Below, piece after piece: positions 26,231 to 37,020 of a stretch of DNA of 64,000 bases (position 1 is the first letter of the stretch; each line of letters opens with the position of its first letter). The notes under the pieces are model-generated. The model was not told the origin of the DNA. It ran no database searches and worked only from the letters and a program-made list of their open reading frames with translations. The position numbers and the translations under genes are program-made. The DNA is from Typhlomys cinereus (Eukaryota; Chordata; Mammalia; Rodentia; Platacanthomyidae): NCBI GenBank assembly GCA_023101885.1, contig JALPQD010000623.1:612178-676177 (forward strand). Direction: 5' to 3'.

Positions 26231-26574
26231 GTATAATAATTGCTATGAGTGCTCCTGGCCTATAGTGTCAAGAATAGGCTTGTGCATGTGCACATCTTCT
26301 AAGAAGATATTTATGTTATGTAATGTAATGTTACTCTGTAGTTATGTGATGAAATGTTATAATGTACATTACGATATTGTGTTATGGAACACAAAAGACT
26401 AAGCATTTCCCAAGGGGTATTTTCATTAATCTTGTGAAAATAATGTGTGTGTGATTGTATGTGGGTAACTATATTATGTTAGGTGGAATTATGAATTTTA
26501 CTGTTTTAACTTCCAGATTTTTTCAATGGCCTAAGGAAATGTGATTTGTTGTCAAGGTGACAAGGAGTGGACTT
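26231..26574 (+). mobile_element. ERV-L 3' untranslated region
   Basis: About 340 bp of AT-rich non-coding sequence between the end of the dUTPase domain and the 3' LTR. There is no env open frame, as expected for ERV-L. A purine-rich GACAAGGAGTGGAC (~26560-26573) just before the LTR could be the polypurine tract. Confidence 0.65.
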
Positions 26575-27000
26575 GGGATAGTTGAGCCTGGGTGTCAACT
26601 TGACACATCTGGTATTAGCTAAGATGGGCTGAGATCACCATTGGAAAGGATCAACTGAGATAACTTGATGAGATTATAACTGCCCTAGATCCTATCAGGA
26701 CCTCCAAAGCTCTCATAGGACCCTTCCAATATTGCATCATATAAAAAGGAGCCAACAAAGAGAACAGATGCCTTCTTGCAACTATGTTAGGAATCGGTCT
26801 TCCTTCTGGCTTCCCGGTTTCTTTGACCTTCTAGCCTTCGGCTAGACTAAGACTCTAGGAGTTCTCCAGCTTTCAGCCATTATGCACTTGACTACAGAAC
26901 TGAGTAGCTAACTATTAGCAGCCATTGTTGGACTACCTCGGCTACTGGCAGCCTTCGCTGGACTACCTCAGCCACATCTATAAGCCAACTCAATAAATTT

Positions 27001-27055
<55 letters not shown>

Positions 27056-27093
27056 ATTCTATGAATTCCAATACTCTAGAGAACTCTAATACA
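26575..27093 (+). mobile_element. ERV-L 3' LTR (MLT2/MT2-like)
   Basis: Starts around GGGATAGTTGAGCCTG and contains the ERV-L LTR signature GTGTCAACTTGACAC near its 5' end, a TATA box CATATAAAAAGG (~26738-26749), AATAAA at 26992-26997, an internal CA microsatellite, and the terminal CTAGAGAACTCTAATACA typical of this LTR group. Related LTR starts occur at 42871 and, inverted, at 49097. Family B tandem repeat begins directly after it. The matching 5' LTR of this provirus is not present. Confidence 0.82.
27004..27052 (+). repeat. (CA)n microsatellite in ERV-L LTR
   Basis: A run of ~24 AC dinucleotides, uninterrupted, inside the R/U5 part of the ERV-L LTR. Its purity implies continuing slippage, and its length is probably polymorphic. 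Confidence 0.97.
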
Positions 27094-27585
27094 TAGCCTC
27101 ATTGTTTCATTACTCACTCACCTTTAAAAACATAGCCTCAATGCGACATCACACCCTCATCACTGACCTTCTACCTGGACTCACTATGACATAATAGCCT
27201 CACCACTGACCTCACCGGCTCACTGAAACATGACATCCTCCCTGTGACACCATAGTGTCATTATTGACATAACAAACTCACTGTGATATCACAACTTCCC
27301 CACTGACATCATAACCTTACAGTGACATCCCAGCCTTGTTGTGCTATCACAGCCATACCGTTCCATCAAAGCATCACTGTGGCATAAAGCTTCACCTCTG
27401 ACATTATACCCTCACTGTGACATCAGCCTGACCACTGACAGCACAGCCTCACTGTGCCATCCAAACATCTCCAGTGACATCACATCACTGTGTCATCAGA
27501 GTCTCACTGTGACATCATAGCCACACTGTGTTCTCACAGCCTCACTGTGACATTGCAACCTGACAGTGTCATCACAGCCTCACTG
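27094..27585 (-). repeat. Family B minisatellite, block 1
   Basis: First block of the 19-bp repeat (plus strand GTGACATCACAGCCTCACT, with variants such as CATCACTGACCTC). Many short deletions. It ends at the TG of an MMTV-like LTR. Confidence 0.92.
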
Positions 27586-27829
27586 TGCTGCATCCTTATC
27601 AGACCAATCTGGTAGACAAGGTCTCAGTTTGGAAAAGATTGATTCAAAGAAACATCCTTGGAAAAAGGATATGTCATTATTTGAAATAAATGAGAAAAAT
27701 TAGTAAAGTATGGGAATTGTCAGACCTTGGTGTTTCTGCCCAGTTGGGGCCTAAAGCCTGCTCTTTAGGTAATGTCAAAAGTAATCCCCATGGACAAGTG
27801 TTAGGAATTCTTCCCTAGGTATTTTTAAG

Positions 27830-28114
27830 TATTTATTATTAATATTATTATTATTTATTTAATTGTGTGAGTGTGTGTGTGTATGTGTGAGTGAGTGTGT
27901 AGAACCATGGGTGAATTTCGGAACCACCATGGACCACCTCTACCTCCTCTTTGTTTACTCTGCCCTGGGATTCACAGGCTTCACCATACCAGGACCAGAA
28001 ACTCAGGCCACCCCTGCTTCCTCCTGGCATCTACATGTGGGGTCTAGAGTCTGAACTCAGGACCTTCTGCCTGCAAGGCAGAAGCTTAACTCCTGAGCCA
28101 CCTCTCCAGCCCCC
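27830..28114 (-). mobile_element. tRNA-derived SINE, minus strand (copy 1)
   Basis: Read on the minus strand it starts GGGGGCTGGAGAGGTGGCTCAG, has an A-box-like GGCTCAGGAGTTAAG and a B-box-like GAGTTCAGACTCT, and ends in a GT/A-rich tail (plus 27829-27895). It is flanked by an imperfect target duplication, TCCCTAGGTATTTTTAAG (27812-27829) versus TCCCTAGATATTTAAG (28115-28130). A related copy is at 35501-35771. The leader resembles rodent tRNA-related SINEs such as B2; the body differs, so the family is left open. Inserted within the MMTV-like LTR. Confidence 0.8.
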
Positions 28115-28334
28115 TCCCTAGATATTTAAGTTTTGCCTCTGGCAGGAGGAATTCTTCTGGGAATTGGGTGTGCCTTCTACCTGTTCTTAGGTTTTTGGGG
28201 GACTAGCTTCCTGCTCTCTGATCTAGAGAAGAAGCCTGCTTCTAACTTTGAATCAAATTGCAACTAGAGAATTTATGTCTAGTCACCCACAGTAAGTAGA
28301 TTTGTTAGCCAGAATGTATACACTGATTTTTTAA

Positions 28335-29208
28335 CTATTTTTTTTTTAAATTTCCACTCATACAAACTTAACAGGTAAAACAGTCCTCCCTCCCTCCAAC
28401 CTGCCATCCCCTGTGCCCCCTTCCCCTCTTCCTTCCTCCCCATCTCCGAGTACCTCTCCCCCCCATCCCCAGAGCATCCTTTAATGTGTATGCCAAACTC
28501 TCCTCTGGGTCCTCCTCTCCGATGAGGTTCAAGGGCCCAGAACGCTTTCCTGTGTTCCCTTAAGCATAGGAACATTACTGTGGCTGTCAATCCCTTGCCT
28601 CCAAGGATCCTAGTGCCTTTAGCAAATGCTAGACTTTGTGAGGTCAGTAGTGTGTTGGACATTGTGCAGAGCACAATTGTGCAGAGTCAAAATATGATTG
28701 TTTTGGCCCTAACTTGTGTGGAGTATCTTGCATATCATTGCTCCTTCCATCCTTGTGCTCTTACAATCTTACCACTCCCTCTTCCGCAAATTTCTCTGAG
28801 CTTCAGGATGGGGAGAAGTTAGGCTGGCCTAGTTCCAGGTGGTTGATATAGAGTCTCTGATGTTGTGGATTATGTTTTTTTTTTTTTTCAGTTTTGCTGC
28901 TCCTGCAATGCCCTTGGTTCCATCCTGATGGGTATTGGATGTCACCCCCTGGCCAGAGATTAAAAACCTGTTAAATTAGAGTCTTGTAATAAGAGTATAT
29001 TCAAAAGTAGATGTAATAAAAGTAGGAAACCATGGTGTGGGAGGGGTCAATCACCCATTTGCGAAATGGTTTCTTTCTATCTGCCAGACTATATGCCCTC
29101 CCTTTCTGGTAAGATCATACCCATCAGTTGTAAATGATCAATTACAATTTTAACCAATTTTCTCATTACTTACTTGCAGTCATTGATGGTGGTCTATTGT
29201 CTTTGCTG
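28335..29208 (-). mobile_element. 5'-truncated LINE-1 3' end, minus strand (copy 1)
   Basis: Plus strand begins with a T run (poly(A) tail of a minus-strand element). Next comes a long C/T-rich tract (28380-28470), which on the minus strand is the G-rich polypurine tract characteristic of L1 3' UTRs. It is flanked by a target duplication, TACACTGATTTTTTAA (28319-28334) versus TACACTATTTTTAAA (29209-29223), so it is a retrotransposition event into the MMTV-like LTR, ~870 bp long and 5'-truncated. The same 3' UTR is found at 58390-59132. Open frames in it are fortuitous. Confidence 0.78.
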
Positions 29209-30366
29209 TACACTATTTTTAAAGAAATTAGAAAGCAACTTCAAGAGTCTTAAAACATAAATGGGTAAAATTCCCAACTATGAATTAATTTAAAAATTTT
29301 ATAAGTATGAGACTATGCTATCTGTTCACTAGAAGTTTAAAGGGCTGTTTGATCCCTCTTGGATTATTATTTACACTATCATAGGACGAATTGTTCTTTT
29401 ACTAATTATATTGCTTAAGTGTTTCCTTCAACACATCTCTCAGCAGCCCACCATCAACAAGACCACACTACAGGCACTTATGGCCATTGAACATCCAAGC
29501 CATGGACCCACCTAGAGATGTAGTCAAGCTTGGATTGCAGAGATTCATGAGGCCTTGGTCTAACCTTCTATCACATACCCTAACATGCTTTTCAGAGGAG
29601 AGGTCCTCCAAGGGTTGGTGGTCAATGATGGGTAAAATTCTGTGAAACAGGAATTTTAAGACAGGCACCATTCCATTATGCTGGATTCCCTCTGAGGCAA
29701 GGTCAAAAAAATCAGAGCAAAGAATTCTAGCTCCCGCTGGCTGCCAAAAAGAATGGATATATAGGAGGAATGGACCAAGCAGGCCTGTATTGTCTATATG
29801 GGTTGCATGCAACATCCCAAGCTTGAACCTGCTTCCATGCCTGGTGCTGATGTCAACTTCCTTGAAAGAGGACCAACCCAGACAGGACAACCACAAAAGC
29901 TCACACTGGGACTTATGAAATGTTGGGTACACATATAGTTAATTGTAATGGAAAAATATGTTCCTTATTGAATTCAAAAGGAGCTCAATCCTGCTCTGTG
30001 TATTTTAAAAATGCAGTCTCTGTTAAAACAATGACAACTATGTGGGTTTAGCCCCATGGCTATTTGGTGGAGCATTATAGATTAGCTAGATTTGGAAATA
30101 CTGGGAGAATGTTTCTGTTAAATGACTTTACCTTCTAGCAATGGCTTAGGTTCTTGAAAAAATGTCCACCTTGAAGGTGATATTTCGTTGACTAGAGAAC
30201 ACCTGTCTCTTTGCAGGTGCTAATTCTTTACTCCAAAATTTTCTCTATAATAGCTGTCACAAAGATTCAATAAAGTGTGTCCTGATTCTCTCAGCCTAGA
30301 GAGTTGTGTGTTTTTATTCTCCACCAGCCAAAGCCTTGCCCCATCTAGTCCAGGGGAGCCCTGGTT

Positions 30367-30886
30367 TATAGCCTCATTTCTAACATCACAGCCACACTGT
30401 GACATCACAGCCTCACTCTGATGTAGCAGGTAAACTTCTGAAATCATAGCATCAGTGACACCAAGGACATCTTGCTTAGCCTCACTATGATACCATAGCC
30501 TCATCTCATTTGCACAGTCACTTGACAGTCTCAACAGAGATACCACACCCATGCTGTGGCATCAGAGCCTCACTAGTAACATCCCAGCCTTACTATGAAA
30601 TTTCAGCCTCATCACTGACATCAGCCTCACTTCTGACATCACAGCCTAACCACTGAAATGTCAGCTGAACTGTGATGTCATAGAATATCACCACTGATAT
30701 CACAACCTCACTGAGATATGACAACTTCACATAAACATCACTGCCTCACAGTGACATCACAGCCTCTCCTCTGACATCACAGCCTCAGTGGGACTGCACA
30801 GCCTCACCACTGACCTCCTAACCACACTGTGATGTTCAAACATCATCCCTGATGTCATAGCTTTACTGTGACATAACAGGTTAACT
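30367..30886 (-). repeat. Family B minisatellite, block 2
   Basis: 19-bp unit array in the same sense as block 1. It includes the recognisable higher-order segment CTATCACCACTGATATCACA at ~30686, repeated at intervals later in the window. Confidence 0.92.
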
Positions 30887-31340
30887 TGTTCAGTCTAAAC
30901 TTCAACCTCAAATCCAGGGCTCCCCTCGACAAGGTGGGCAAGGCTTCAGTGAATGGAGGATAGACAGACAGCTCTCTGGGCTGAGTGAATCTGAACTCTT
31001 TATTGAAATTTTTAGCAGAGTTTATATACTTTAGAAAGTCCAAAGTAAAGTCTAGTGGATGTGTCACCATGTCCATAGGGAAAACATCAAAGAAAACCAG
31101 GATCAAATTCTTTACAGGATTATATAAAACATATTCATTCAGGGTAACAAAGGAAGAACAGAGGTGACATATATTTTCTGTGCTGGAACAGACATGAGGT
31201 TTCCAAGAAGAGTTAAAGCAGTCATGATACTCAGTTGCTAAAAGCAAAGGGACAATGAATGTTTCAATGTAAATTTTTCCTGCTTTATGTATAAATATCA
31301 AATATGTGGGGGAGGAACTGTAAACTATAGCTAGTTTACA
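30887..31340 (-). mobile_element. LTR, minus strand, related R/U5 to MMTV-like LTRs
   Basis: On the minus strand: a TATA box GTATATAAAC (plus ~31021-31030), AATAAA (plus 30999-31004), then TTCAGATTCACTCAGCCCAGAG and, further on, GAGGGGAGCCCTGG, closely matching the R/U5 of the LTRs ending at 30366 and 51796. The likely 3' terminus is GACTGAACA (plus 30887). The likely 5' terminus is TGTAAACTAGC (plus 31340), giving ~454 bp; this 5' end is less certain. The U3 differs from the long MMTV-like U3, so this is a related but distinct LTR. The 148-codon minus-strand open frame across it has no recognised motif. Confidence 0.7.
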
Positions 31341-31383
31341 GTCTAGCTAGAAACTAGCTAAAACAACAACAACAAAAAAAACA

Positions 31384-31455
31384 AGATCTGCGGCTTGGCC
31401 TGTGCCCCCCGGCCCGGACGACCCCAGTCCCCTCCGCCGCGCCGCCCCCGCCCAA

Positions 31456-31500
<45 letters not shown>

Positions 31501-31800
31501 AGCCCAGCCCCCACCCACCCCGGAGCCCCACGTGTCCCAGCGGTGAGCACCCAGGCCGACTGCGGCTTGGCCTGTGCCCCCCGGCCCGGACGACCCCAGC
31601 CCGCTCCACGCCGCCCCGCTCCCGCCCGCCGCCTGCCGCCCTCCGCCTGCCGCCCAAGGTAAGTGAGAGAGAGAGAGAGACCAGCCCAGCCCCCAACCAC
31701 CGCGGAGCCCCACGCGTCCCAGCGGCGAGCACCCAGGCCAATTGCAGCTTAGCTTTGGCCCCGCCCTGGACCCAAGCCCCTCCCACCCTCCTGCCCCATG
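31384..31800 (+). promoter_or_regulatory. L1 5' UTR tandem monomers (GC-rich promoter)
   Basis: GCGGCTTGGCCTGTGCCCCC occurs at ~31390 and again at ~31563, a ~173-bp period; a third degenerate start is near 31745. Each monomer contains GGCCCGGACGACCCCAG, a (GA)n run of different length (~40 bp then ~16 bp), ACCAGCCCAGCCCCCA and CGGAGCCCCACG. It is CpG-rich in an otherwise CpG-poor window. Tandem 5' monomers act as the internal RNA polymerase II promoter in rodent L1s; by homology this would be the only CpG-island-like promoter in the window, reading rightwards into L1 and then family B. Confidence 0.85.
31459..31498 (+). repeat. (GA)n microsatellite in L1 monomer
   Basis: Uninterrupted GA dinucleotide run of about 20 units; the homologous place in the next monomer (~31663-31680) has only about eight. 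Confidence 0.95.
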
Positions 31801-32560
31801 TGCCTAGCCACCCCCCTGGATCCCAGGTGAAGAATTCTGCCATTGAGCCAAGGAGCGAAAGAGCCCAGCCCAGCCCCACCCCGCCCCCCACCCGGGAGCT
31901 GCCCGGCCAGCAGCACCGCACTGCACAGCCGGCTTTGCCCCGGGCCCCGCTCCTCTCCGCGCCCACCTTCCCAGATCGCAGGTGAAGAACTCTGCCATCA
32001 ACATCAGACCCTCTGCCTCTCTGGCCCACCGAGGACCTACACACGTGGTCCACGGAAGACACACTGCTACTCAGAATTCAATAGAGCCCAAAGGAAACAA
32101 AGCAAAGTTCCAAGGAACAAAGGGAGCACAGGCCATACATCTGGACTCCACTACAATCATTATATCATGTGGGCGAGTTTCTTCTCATCCAGCCGAAAGA
32201 TAAGTAAACTTTTTCTTTTCACCTTACTGATCCTTTAAAGTATCAATGCTGTAGATCAACTTTCTCATACAGCCACCCCACAACATACAACTCCAGGGAG
32301 TACACCACTCACCCCCACATTTCATCAAGAAACTAAATCGTAAAAGTGCACTACCAAACTAATACTCACCCCCTGGTAACATAACCTGACTTAACTAACG
32401 TACTAACAGCCTAGTAGCCTCATCTAGGATATAATACTAACAATACACAGACATACCCAATCCAAGGCAAGCACTAGTAATAACTGGCAAGCTTAACAAT
32501 ACTAACTATGTGGATTCAGTGAAAAACAGAAACTGAAAGGTCCTAAAAAACAAAACAACA

Positions 32561-33626
32561 ATGTACAAGTCAAAGTGCAGATCCACGAGAAACAAAACCC
32601 AAGAAGACCAATCTCCTGCCGAAAGAATCAATCCCATAATGAGGGATTCCGACCAGAACAAATCCACAGAAAATAGCCATGAAAGCCAGACCCAACATAA
32701 CGACTTTCAGAGTATGATCCTTATCATGATTAATACTATGAAAGAGGAAATCCGAGAAGAGTTAAACAACCGAATCAACCAGTTTGAACAGGAACACAAC
32801 AGGCACTTGGAGGAGTTGAGAAAAAACAGTTCAAGAAACAAAAATAGGTATGGAGCAATTAAAACAGTCTCAGGCAGAGTTTAAAATTGAACTAAGAGAC
32901 AAGTTATCTTCAACCCAAAGCTCAACAGAGAGTCTTATCAGCAGAACAAATGAGACAGAAAATAGAATTTCAGATCTTGAAGACAAAGTGGGAGAATTAA
33001 CCAGATCAATGGAAGAGATTGTTAAAGCCAAAAAGATACTTGAGAGGAACATTCAAGAGATATGGGACACCCTGAAGAAGCCTAACATGCGCATTCATGG
33101 AATACCAGAACAAGAATCCCAAAATACCACACCTGAGGAAATATTTCAATTCATCATAAATGAAAACTTCCCACAATTAAAGAATGAGAGGCCTATCCAA
33201 ATACAAGAGGCATTTCGCACTCCAAACAGATACGACCAAAATAGAAAATCACCATGGCAAATAATAGTCAAAACACTCCACATTCAAGACAAAGAAAAGG
33301 TGCTGAGAGCTTCAAGAGAAAAAAAGCAACTCACTTTTAAAGGTAAACCTATTAGAATAACAAATGACTACTGAATGGAAACAGTAAAAGCAAGAAGAGC
33401 TTGGAGAGACATACTTCAAGTATTAAATGAGCAAAAATGCCAACCCAGACTGATATACCAGGCAAAACTATCTGTCATGATTGAGGGAGAAAGAAAAGTT
33501 TTCCAGCACAAAAACAACTTGAAGGGATATATGTCTACCAAACCAGGCCTTCAAAAAATCCTAGAACTGATACTCAAGCTTGAAGAAAAGAACAAGTGTA
33601 TCCAGGAGGGCAGAAGGGAAGTATAA
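32561..33626 (+). pseudogene. L1 ORF1 (RNA-binding chaperone), disrupted
   Basis: Coding sequence for the L1 ORF1 protein, which trimerises and coats L1 RNA. Part 1 (32561-32884) has a polar N-terminus and coiled coil (EEIREELNNRINQFEQEH). A frameshift near 32850-32880 moves the reading to the frame of 32850-33374, which carries the rest of the coiled coil (RTNETENRISDLEDKVGEL), then the RRM (from NMRIHGIPEQESQ to QIIVKTLHIQDKEKVLRASR). A TGA at 33372-33374 interrupts the protein just before the C-terminal domain, which continues in the same frame to 33626 (TVKARRAWRDILQVLNEQKC, YQAKLSVMIEG). The total of ~350 residues is normal for the family. Two lesions mean no functional product. Confidence 0.92.
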
Positions 33627-33683
33627 TACCACTGAAACATAAATATCAAACAACATGCTTACAAAATCTACTAAACATAAAAA

Positions 33684-33974
33684 ATGTCCAGAATTAAAAA
33701 TAATTTCTCCATTAGAACATTAAATGTCAATGGTATTAATTGACTGATTAAGAGACATAGATTACAAACTTGGATTAAAAACCACAATCCAACAATCTGC
33801 TGCCTTCAGGAAACTCATCTCACCACAAAAGATAGGCACATCCTAAGAATGAAAGGCTGGTCCAAAATCTTACAAGCTAATGGAACTAGGAAACAGGCAG
33901 GGGTAGCAATTATGCTTTCAGACAAAGTGGACTTCAAACCAAAGAAAATCATAAGAGACACAGATGGATACTAC
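33684..33974 (+). pseudogene. L1 ORF2 start (endonuclease fragment)
   Basis: ORF2 begins at ATG 33684 after a ~57-bp spacer from ORF1. The first ~95 codons of the apurinic-endonuclease-like domain are visible: RTLNVNGIN, then NPTICCLQETHL with the catalytic Glu, and KQAGVAIMLSDKVDFKPKKI. An in-frame TGA lies directly after VNGIN (~33740). The sequence ends at 33974 at the tandem-repeat junction, so the rest of the endonuclease, the reverse transcriptase, the Cys-rich end, 3' UTR and poly(A) are all absent. Confidence 0.9.
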
Positions 33975-35500
33975 ACACTGTGACATCACAGCCACACTGG
34001 ACCAGCAAAGCCTCACTGTGACATTACAGCCTCACTATTGATATGGCAGACTCACTGTGATATTACAGCCTTACCAACGACACCACAGCCTCATGGTGAC
34101 ATCATAACCTCACTGTGACATCACCGCTTCACCACTAGTATCCATCCTAGCCCTACTAGGACACCTCCACCTCACCACAGATAGCACAATCTTACAGTGA
34201 TGTGACAGTCTCAGCAATTATATCATAGCCTTTGATATCATAAACAGTGAATTCACAGCCTTATGTGGCACATCACTGTATCATTGTGACATCAATCTTA
34301 CCATAGATATCATAGCCTCACTGTGACCTCACAGTCTCACCTGTTACATCATAGACTTAACTGTGACATCATAGCCTCATGGTGAAATCCGCCTTGCCAC
34401 TAACATCACAACTTCCACAGTGACCTCACAGTCTCACTTGACATCACAACCTCTTTGTGATGTCACTGAAACATAATGGCATCAAAGTTTAACAGAGATA
34501 TCACAGCCTCACTGTGGCATTATAGCCTCATTTCTGCAATCACAGCCTCACTGTGACATCTCAGCCTCACAATGCCTTAACAGGCTAACCTCTGAAATCA
34601 TAATATCAGTGACACCAAGGACATCCTGCCTAGCCTCGCTATGATAACACAGCCTCATCAATGACATTTCAGGCTCACAGTCACATGACAGCCTCAAAAG
34701 TGAAGCCACAGCTTCACTGTGGCTTTATAGCCTCACCAATAACATCCCAGCCTCACTGTGAAATCTCAGCCTCATCACTGACATCAGCCGCACTTCTGAC
34801 ATCAACAGCCTAAGAACAAAATCATAGCCAAACTGTCATGTCATAGTCTATCACCACTGTTATAACAGCCTCACTGTGATATCACAATCTCACAGTAACA
34901 TCATCACCTCACAATTACATCACAGTCTCCCCTCTGACATCAGCCTCACTGAGACTCCACAGCTTCACCACTGACATTCTAACCTCACTGTGAAATCCAA
35001 GCATCACCCCTGACATCACATCCTCACTGACATTTCATAGAATCACCCCTGATATCAGAGTCTCACTGTGACATCACTATCTCACTGTGACCATACAGCC
35101 CCCACCTTGACATCAAAAATTTCCTGTGACATCACAGGCTTATCGTAACAACACAGCTACATGGTGACATCAAAGCCTCATGATGGCATTACAGCCTCAC
35201 TGTGATATCACAGCCTCACTGTGACATCACAGCCTCACTGTTACATCACAGTGTCAATTGTGACGTTATAACCACACTGTGACATCACAGTCTCACTATG
35301 ACATCATAGGCTCACCTCTGAAATCAGCCTCATAAAGACATCACACCCTCATCACTGACATCCTATCTAGCCTCACTATGACCTACAGCCTCACTGCTGA
35401 CCTCACAGGTTTATTGAAACATGATAGCCTTCCTGTGTCACCACAGTGTTGTTATTGACATCACAACCTCACAGTGACATCACAGCCATACTGTGCTTTC
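33975..35500 (-). repeat. Family B minisatellite, block 3
   Basis: 19-bp unit array, plus strand GTGACATCACAGCCTCACT. It includes relatively clean stretches (~35175-35250) where several successive units are near consensus, and a higher-order marker CTATCACCACTG at ~34852. Confidence 0.95.
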
Positions 35501-35771
35501 TTTTTTTTAAATTTTTTTTATTTATTCAATTTTGTGTGTGTATATGTATCTGTGTGTATGTAGAACCACGGGCGAATTCGGGAACCACCATGGACCACCT
35601 CCACCTCCTCCTTGTTTACTTTGCCCCAGGATTCATAGGCTCCACCCTACCAGGACAAGAAACACAGGCCACCCCTGCTTCCGCCTGGCGTCTATACATA
35701 GGGTCTAGGATCTGAACTCTTCTTCTGCTTGCAAGGCTGAGGCTTAACCCCACAGCCACCTCTCCAGCCTC
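35501..35771 (-). mobile_element. tRNA-derived SINE, minus strand (copy 2)
   Basis: Same family as 27830-28114 (~271 bp). Plus strand starts with the T-rich complement of its tail and ends CCACCTCTCCAGCC. It is flanked by a 15-bp target duplication with one mismatch, CCATACTGTGCTTTC (35486-35500) and CCATACTGTGTTTTC (35772-35786). The duplicated sequence is itself family B unit sequence, so the SINE landed in a pre-existing array. Confidence 0.88.
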
Positions 35772-37020
35772 CCATACTGTGTTTTCAAAGCATCACTGTG
35801 ACATAAAGCGTCACCTCTGACATCATAGAGTCACTGTGACATCACAGAATCAGTTTGCCATTATAACCTCACTGTGACATTACAGCCTCACCAGTGATAA
35901 TAGTCTCACTATGATATAGACTCCCTGTCACTACTGACATCACAACCTCACTGTCACATCACAACCTCACTGTGCCAGCACAGCCTCACTGTGACATAAC
36001 AGCCTCACCATTGATATGACAGGCTCACATTGATATCACAGCCTCACCAGGAACACAACAGCCTCATGGTGGCATCATAACCTCACTGTGGCATCACAGC
36101 CTCACCAATTACACCACATCATCAATGTGACATCTCAGCCTCGTCTCTCACATCAGTCTCACATCTGAAATCACAGCCAAACTACTGACCTCACAGCTGC
36201 AGTGTGAAATCACAGCGTCACTGTGACATCCCAGCCTCACCCCTTGTATCCTACCTCCTTACTATGACCACAGCCTCACTACATATAGAAAAGCCTCACA
36301 ATAATGTGACAGCCTTATCAGTGATATCGTAGCCTTTGACATCATAAACAGTGTCACTACAGCCTCACATTTTATATCACTGCCCCACTGTGATGTCAAT
36401 CGTCTCACAGACATGACTGCCTCACAATGATCTCATAACCTTACTGTGACCTCACAGTCTAATGTGTTACATCATATACTCAGTTGTTACATCATATCCT
36501 CATTATGAAATCAGCCTTGCCACAGACATTACATCTCACAGTCTCACTGTAATATCACAACCTCTCTGTGATGTCACAGCCTCATAGTGACATCAGAGCC
36601 TCACAGTAATACCACAGCCTCACTGTGTCATTGTAGCCTCATTTCTGACATCACAGTCTTACAATGATCTCACGGATTGCCCTCTGACACCACAAGGTCA
36701 CCTGTACATCATAGCCTCATTGTGACATCAGTCTTGCCTCTGACATCACAGCCTCACCATGACATTACAGCTTCCAGAGTGATATCACCTCACAGTGACA
36801 TGACAGACCACTGTGACAAACAAACTTCACAGTGACATCACAGCCTCAGTGTGACATTATGGCCTCACCAGTGAGAGCACAGCCTCATCTGTGACATCAA
36901 CATTTCTGTGACATTATTCAGAACACTGACATCATTGCCACACCAGTGACAATACAGCCTTTGACATCACAGCCTCACCAGTGTCACTGTCATGTAATAC
37001 GTTCACTACTGACATCATAG
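35772..37020 (-). repeat. Family B minisatellite, block 4
   Basis: Continuation of the 19-bp array after the SINE, same sense. It holds the higher-order segment GTCACTGTCATGTAATA(C/G)GTTCAC near 36980, which recurs before several later blocks. Confidence 0.95.

Larger units (their letters stand above)
27586..30366 (+). mobile_element. MMTV-like long LTR (copy 1), interrupted and 3' clipped
   Basis: Begins TGCTGCATCCTTATC, aligning with the TGCCGCGCTCC start of the complete LTR at 50065, and follows it along its length apart from two later insertions (a SINE at 27830-28114 and an L1 fragment at 28335-29208). Promoter end: TATA-like CTATAAT (~30245), AATAAA at 30269-30274, then the shared R/U5 segment ending GGGGAGCCCTGG; the last ~30 bp including the CA terminus are missing. 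Without the insertions it is ~1.6 kb. TGCCGC...GCGGCA ends and a long U3 are betaretroviral (MMTV-type) features. I see no intact open frame matching the U3-encoded protein of MMTV. Confidence 0.78.
31379..33974 (+). mobile_element. LINE-1 with intact 5' end but 3'-truncated
   Basis: Plus-strand L1 with GC-rich 5' promoter monomers (31379-~31800), the remaining 5' UTR to 32560, ORF1 (32561-33626, broken) and the first ~290 bp of ORF2. It stops abruptly at ~33974, where the 19-bp family B array takes over (TACTACACACTGTGACATC). L1 copies are normally truncated at the 5' end by incomplete reverse transcription; loss of the 3' end with retention of the promoter implies a later deletion or recombination with the array. 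An A-rich run (31363-31381) precedes it. Confidence 0.9.

Noticed and set aside
29468..29932. 154-codon minus-strand frame
   Set aside because: Antisense to the U3 of the MMTV-like LTR copy; not conserved in the copy at 50065-51796, which carries a deletion in this part.
30855..31301. 148-codon minus-strand frame
   Set aside because: Lies across an LTR (TATA, AATAAA and R/U5 recognised) and continues into satellite sequence; no conserved motif.
31358..32062. Minus-strand 234-codon frame with Ser-Leu and Gly-rich repeats
   Set aside because: It is the antisense of the GC-rich L1 promoter monomers; (SL)n comes from the (GA)n run. It overlaps a recognised L1 5' UTR.
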